DNA of 9,254 nt, taken from positions 1 to 9,254 of the forward strand of contig JAKDNE010000110.1 of NCBI GenBank assembly GCA_030451965.1. Direction: 5' to 3'. The notes under the pieces were generated by a model, which ran no database searches, was not told the DNA's origin, and saw only the letters and a program-made list of their open reading frames with translations. Source of the stretch: Brachybacterium sp. (GTDB taxonomy: Bacteria > Actinomycetota > Actinomycetes > Actinomycetales > Dermabacteraceae). Made by a program: the position numbers and the translations under genes. The first letter of the stretch is position 1. Every line of letters starts with the position of its first letter. Positions 6,701-9,254 of this stretch are shown here, one piece after another.

Positions 6701-7471
6701 ATGAGCCCGAACATCGATTCCGTGCCTGAATCGGCCGCGATCCCCACCGAGCGCGAGATGGTCCGCATCGAGCACGTCACCAAGCAGTTCTCCCTGCGTC
6801 ACGACCACTCCCTCAAGGAGCTGGTGTTCTCGGCGCTGAAGCGCAAGAAGCTCGCCGACAGCTTCCTGGCGCTCGAGGACGTGGACCTCACCGTGCATGC
6901 GGGGGAGACCGTGGGGCTGATCGGCTTCAACGGCTCGGGGAAGTCCACCCTGCTGAAGACCATCTCCGGGGTGCTCTACCCGGACGACGGACGGGTGCTG
7001 CTCCGCGGCCGCGTCGCGGGGCTGATCGAGGTGGGCGCCGGTTTCCATCCCGACCTCTCCGGGCGCGAGAACGTCTACCTCAACGGGGCGATCCTCGGCA
7101 TGAGCCGACAGCAGATCGAGGAGAAGTTCGACGAGATCGTCGCCTTCAGCGAGATCGAGGAGTTCATCGACACCGACGTGAAGTACTACAGCTCGGGCAT
7201 GTTCCTGCGCCTGGCCTTCGCCGTCGCCGTGCATACCGAACCGGACATCTTCCTGGTCGACGAGATCCTCTCGGTGGGCGACGAGCCGTTCCAGCGCAAG
7301 TGCCTCGAGCGCATCCGGGAGCTCCAGCAGGCCGGGCGCACCATGATCGTGGTCTCCCACGAGCTGGAGATGCTCGAGCGGCTGTGCACCCGCATCGTCG
7401 TCCTGCGCAGGGGCCGGGCGATCTTCGACGGTGACCCCACCGAGGCCGTCGCGACCCTGCGCGCCGGCTGA
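6701..7471 (+). CDS. wzt: ABC polysaccharide export ATP-binding protein (Wzt/RfbE family)
   Basis: This cytoplasmic ATPase subunit powers the Wzm permease. The 256-residue product has the family N-terminus (VRIEHVTKQFSLRHDHSLKE), Walker A GFNGSGKST at 75-83, the polysaccharide-exporter segment GRVAGLIEVGAGFHPDLSGREN, the signature YSSGMFLRLAFA from 163, Walker B FLVDE with D187-E188, and the switch histidine H220 (VVSHELE). It ends soon after the nucleotide-binding domain. The C-terminal carbohydrate-recognition module of longer Wzt proteins (about 400 residues or more) is absent. The short form suits mycobacterial-type galactan export, where chain-end capping is not needed for recognition. 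AGGAG (6689-6693) sits 7 nt before ATG. It is the last gene of the plus-strand block. Confidence 0.95.
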   Translation: MSPNIDSVPESAAIPTEREMVRIEHVTKQFSLRHDHSLKELVFSALKRKKLADSFLALEDVDLTVHAGETVGLIGFNGSGKSTLLKTISGVLYPDDGRVLLRGRVAGLIEVGAGFHPDLSGRENVYLNGAILGMSRQQIEEKFDEIVAFSEIEEFIDTDVKYYSSGMFLRLAFAVAVHTEPDIFLVDEILSVGDEPFQRKCLERIRELQQAGRTMIVVSHELEMLERLCTRIVVLRRGRAIFDGDPTEAVATLRAG

Positions 7472-7488
7472 GACCGCTCGGGAGGCGT

Positions 7489-7519
7489 GATCGCGCGCGG
7501 CGCTCAACCCCGCGCGGTC
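7489..7519. terminator. GC-rich hairpin at the convergent gene junction (possible bidirectional terminator)
   Basis: Arms GATCGCGCG (7489-7497) and CGCGCGGTC (7511-7519) pair over 9 positions with one G-U wobble, around a 13-nt loop. It lies 18 bp past the wzt stop and overlaps the last codons of the minus-strand TIGR03089 gene. No T-tract follows on either strand, so it is not a classic intrinsic terminator. It could act as an actinobacterial I-shaped terminator or as a 3' stabiliser. Confidence 0.4.
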
Positions 7520-8214
7520 ACCCCCTCCTCCTGCGACTGGCGTTCGGTGACCACGGCGGAGGGGCCGACGATCCCGCCGCCCTGGAGCAGCGCCCCTAGG
7601 ACCTGGGGGAGAGCGGCGAGCCCATCACCGTCCACCAGCAGGCGCGGGGGAGCGGCGGGCTCGCGCTGGGCGGGGGCGCCGGGCTGGGCGGCGGGCCCGC
7701 TCCCCGCCGGCCGGGCGCCGCCGAGCCGGTCGGAGCTCCCGCGCACCTCGGCCAGCCAGTCGTGGACCAGCGGGGGCAGCTCCGCGCTGAAGCGGGGCGC
7801 GAGCGAGACGGCGTCGAGGGCGAGCACCTCGTCCGCGGCGTCCGCCAGCGGTGAGTCCGGCCGGTCGGTGATCACCACCCGCGGCGCCTCGGGCCCGTGC
7901 GGAACCTCTGCGGAAGCCCCTGCCTCGCGCTCGAGCACCGTCACCGCAGCCCCCGATGCCCAGGACGCCAGTGCCAGTGCCAGCCGCTTCCAGTGCGGCG
8001 GGAGGTCCAGCACCACCTCGTCCCCGGGTGCGAGGTCGATCTCGTCGTGCAGGTGCCCGATGGACTTGATCACCCAGTTCGCCAGCACGTGGCCGGACAG
8101 CTCGATCCGTGCGGCCTCGCCGTACCAGGCGAGGGCGGGGCGCGGCCCCGTCTGCTCGAGGGCGCGCAGCAGCAGCGAGCCGGTCTGCGACGACGGGGTG
8201 ACGGGGGTGCTCAT
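7504..8214 (-). CDS. TIGR03089 family protein (AMP-binding-enzyme-like, no known function)
   Basis: The 236-residue product matches the actinobacterial TIGR03089 family, which resembles only the N-terminal part of acyl-CoA synthetase / AMP-binding enzymes. Visible landmarks are PALAWYGEAARIELSGHVLANWVIKS (about 26-51, split by family-typical spacing), LAPGDEVVLDLPPHWKRLALAL (61-82) and ASGAAVTVLE. The ATP-binding P-loop and the adenylation core of full-length enzymes are missing, so adenylating activity is not expected. An Ala/Pro/Gly-rich linker spans about 159-190 before a short C-terminal segment (LLVDGDGLAALPQVLGALL). The ATG overlaps the upstream cofE stop as ATGA, and AGGAG lies 5 nt before it, so translation is probably coupled to cofE. 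In mycobacteria the family member Rv3268 sits near LCP, rhamnose and F420 genes. The family call is firm; the role is unknown. Confidence 0.9.
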   Translation of the reverse strand: MSTPVTPSSQTGSLLLRALEQTGPRPALAWYGEAARIELSGHVLANWVIKSIGHLHDEIDLAPGDEVVLDLPPHWKRLALALASWASGAAVTVLEREAGASAEVPHGPEAPRVVITDRPDSPLADAADEVLALDAVSLAPRFSAELPPLVHDWLAEVRGSSDRLGGARPAGSGPAAQPGAPAQREPAAPPRLLVDGDGLAALPQVLGALLQGGGIVGPSAVVTERQSQEEGVTARG

Positions 8215-9254
8215 GACGGCTCCTGGAGAGGGTCGGGAACGGAGATCTCGACCGCGATCTCCGGCAGGGGGTCACCGAGGGACTCCGCACCCAGCGCTGT
8301 ACGGACCCGCTCGGCGAGCGTCGCGGCGTGGATCAGCGCGGCCGCGGAGGCATCGACGGCCTCCACCACGATATGCGGTGTCGGCCCGCCCGGGGAGAGC
8401 ACCCGAGCGGACGCGGTCGACGGCTCCTGATCACTGCGAGGCACGGCCGCGACCATCAGCGCCCGATCGATCCGCTCCGCCGCCGGCTCAGGGGACATCC
8501 GAGCGATGGGCTCCTGCTCGGGGCCCAGCCCGAGCGCGACCCACACCGATTCGAGGCTGGGGCGCCGGAACCAGTCGTCCGCCCCGGTGCGCGAGAGCCG
8601 GCGGGCGGGGACGTCCAGCGTGGTGGCACCGGGCACCCCGCCCACCAGTGCGGCGGGAACCCCGCTGGACTTGCCCTTGACGAGATCCGCGGCGGCCGCG
8701 AGCTCGTCGGCGAGGTTCCGGACCGTGACGGTGAGGGGCCGGCCGTCGGCGTCCACCCCGCCGCGCAGATCCTGCAGTGCGGCGACTCCGGCCGCCCCGA
8801 GTGCGATGTCCCCCACACCGACCCGCCAGACGCGGGAGGAGGTGTCGGTCAGCAGCACCCCGAGATCCACCCCCAGCGCGGTGACCAGCGTCTCACGCAG
8901 CTGTCGTGCACAGGCATCGGGGTCCTCGGGCAGCAGCAGCGGCCCGTCCGGCGCGTTGGAGGAGTCCACGCCGGCCGCCGCCATCACCGGGCCCGAGGGG
9001 ATCTGCACCACCGAGGTCACCACGTGGGTGTGCAGTCGTCGGGCGACGGTGCGCACCGCGATGTCCGCGACCGCCTGATCGCGCTGTGCAGGAGCGACGC
9101 GCAGTCCGAGGGCCTTGGAGACGACCTTGGTGGACAGGCACAGCACATCGCCGTCCCGCGGGGCCAGCGGTCTGAGCGCGGCACCCAGCTGGGCAGCCAG
9201 GTCGTCACCCTCGCGAATCTCGGTCAGACCGGTGACGGGCAGCACGCGCAGACC
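8211..9254 (-). CDS. cofE: Coenzyme F420:L-glutamate ligase (CofE / FbiB N-domain type), 5' end at or beyond window edge
   Basis: CofE adds L-glutamate to coenzyme F420-0 with GTP and a divalent metal. Residues here are numbered from the GTG at 9245. Motifs are LPVTGLTEIREGDDLAAQL (2-20), STKVVSK (38-44), AAGVDSSN with D94 as a likely metal ligand, TDT at 133-135 with D134 and T135 also metal-contacting in the family, GAAGV, and ADLVKGK (186-192). The frame remains open past 9245 to the edge (GLRV precedes LPVTG), and CofE proteins usually have a few residues before this strand. The real start may therefore lie outside; 9245 is an alternative. The core ends near residue 226. About 118 residues follow that are neither standard CofE (about 250 residues) nor the flavin-binding nitroreductase-like domain of mycobacterial FbiB. 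The usual x-G-R after TDT is S-S-R here. A cofD/fbiA gene upstream is expected but not visible. Confidence 0.88.
   Translation of the reverse strand, partial: GLRVLPVTGLTEIREGDDLAAQLGAALRPLAPRDGDVLCLSTKVVSKALGLRVAPAQRDQAVADIAVRTVARRLHTHVVTSVVQIPSGPVMAAAGVDSSNAPDGPLLLPEDPDACARQLRETLVTALGVDLGVLLTDTSSRVWRVGVGDIALGAAGVAALQDLRGGVDADGRPLTVTVRNLADELAAAADLVKGKSSGVPAALVGGVPGATTLDVPARRLSRTGADDWFRRPSLESVWVALGLGPEQEPIARMSPEPAAERIDRALMVAAVPRSDQEPSTASARVLSPGGPTPHIVVEAVDASAAALIHAATLAERVRTALGAESLGDPLPEIAVEISVPDPLQEPS

Noticed and set aside
5626..6783. Minus-strand open frame opposite wzm
   Set aside because: Wzm has six membrane spans and family motifs on the plus strand; the antisense product is low-complexity (Gln/His/Glu-rich).
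7487..8680. 397-codon plus-strand open frame across the TIGR03089 and cofE genes
   Set aside because: The translation is Ser/Arg/Pro-rich with no motifs, while both minus-strand genes are recognisable and coupled by ATGA.

Overview
The window comes from a high-GC Gram-positive bacterium (Actinomycetota). Third codon positions are strongly G/C-biased, GTG starts are common, and the gene families (GlfT2, TIGR03089, CofE/FbiB-type F420 ligase) are typical of actinobacteria. No mycolate or arabinan gene (emb, aft, ag85) is visible. I lean towards Micrococcales, for example a Brachybacterium-like genome, but this is inference and the sequence does not prove it.

Layout. Bases 1-157 (minus) hold the first 52 codons of a gene that runs off the left edge. 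It has a good ribosome binding site and a Pro/Arg/Gly-rich N-terminus, and context suggests, but does not show, a LytR-CpsA-Psr (LCP) ligase. Bases 158-442 are a divergent intergenic region with two short palindromes and weak promoter candidates. Bases 443-7471 (plus) form a tightly packed six-gene block: GlfT1-like glycosyltransferase, second GT2 glycosyltransferase (AmsE-like), UDP-galactopyranose mutase (glf), galactofuran polymerase (glfT2), ABC permease (wzm) and ABC ATPase (wzt). Genes 1-2 and 4-5 overlap by four bases (GTGA). The only sizeable gap, 111 bp before glf, carries a possible internal promoter. Bases 7504-9254 (minus) hold a two-gene unit: a CofE/FbiB-type F420 ligase, with its start at or beyond the right edge, followed by a TIGR03089 protein that overlaps it by ATGA. 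The two blocks converge with 32 bp between stop codons, where a GC-rich hairpin lies.

How the genes work together. Glf makes UDP-galactofuranose. A GlfT1-like enzyme probably places the first Galf on a polyprenyl-diphosphate primer, GlfT2 extends the galactan on the cytoplasmic face, and Wzm/Wzt flips the lipid-linked polymer out. The AmsE-like enzyme probably adds another sugar, either in the linker or as a branch. If the left-edge gene is an LCP protein, it would attach the polymer to peptidoglycan. This resembles the two separate mycobacterial galactan loci (wzt-glfT1-wzm and glf-glfT2) merged into one operon with an added glycosyltransferase, in a genome stretch with no arabinan genes. 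The minus-strand pair belongs to F420 side-chain glutamylation plus an uncharacterised adenylate-forming-enzyme-like fragment protein.
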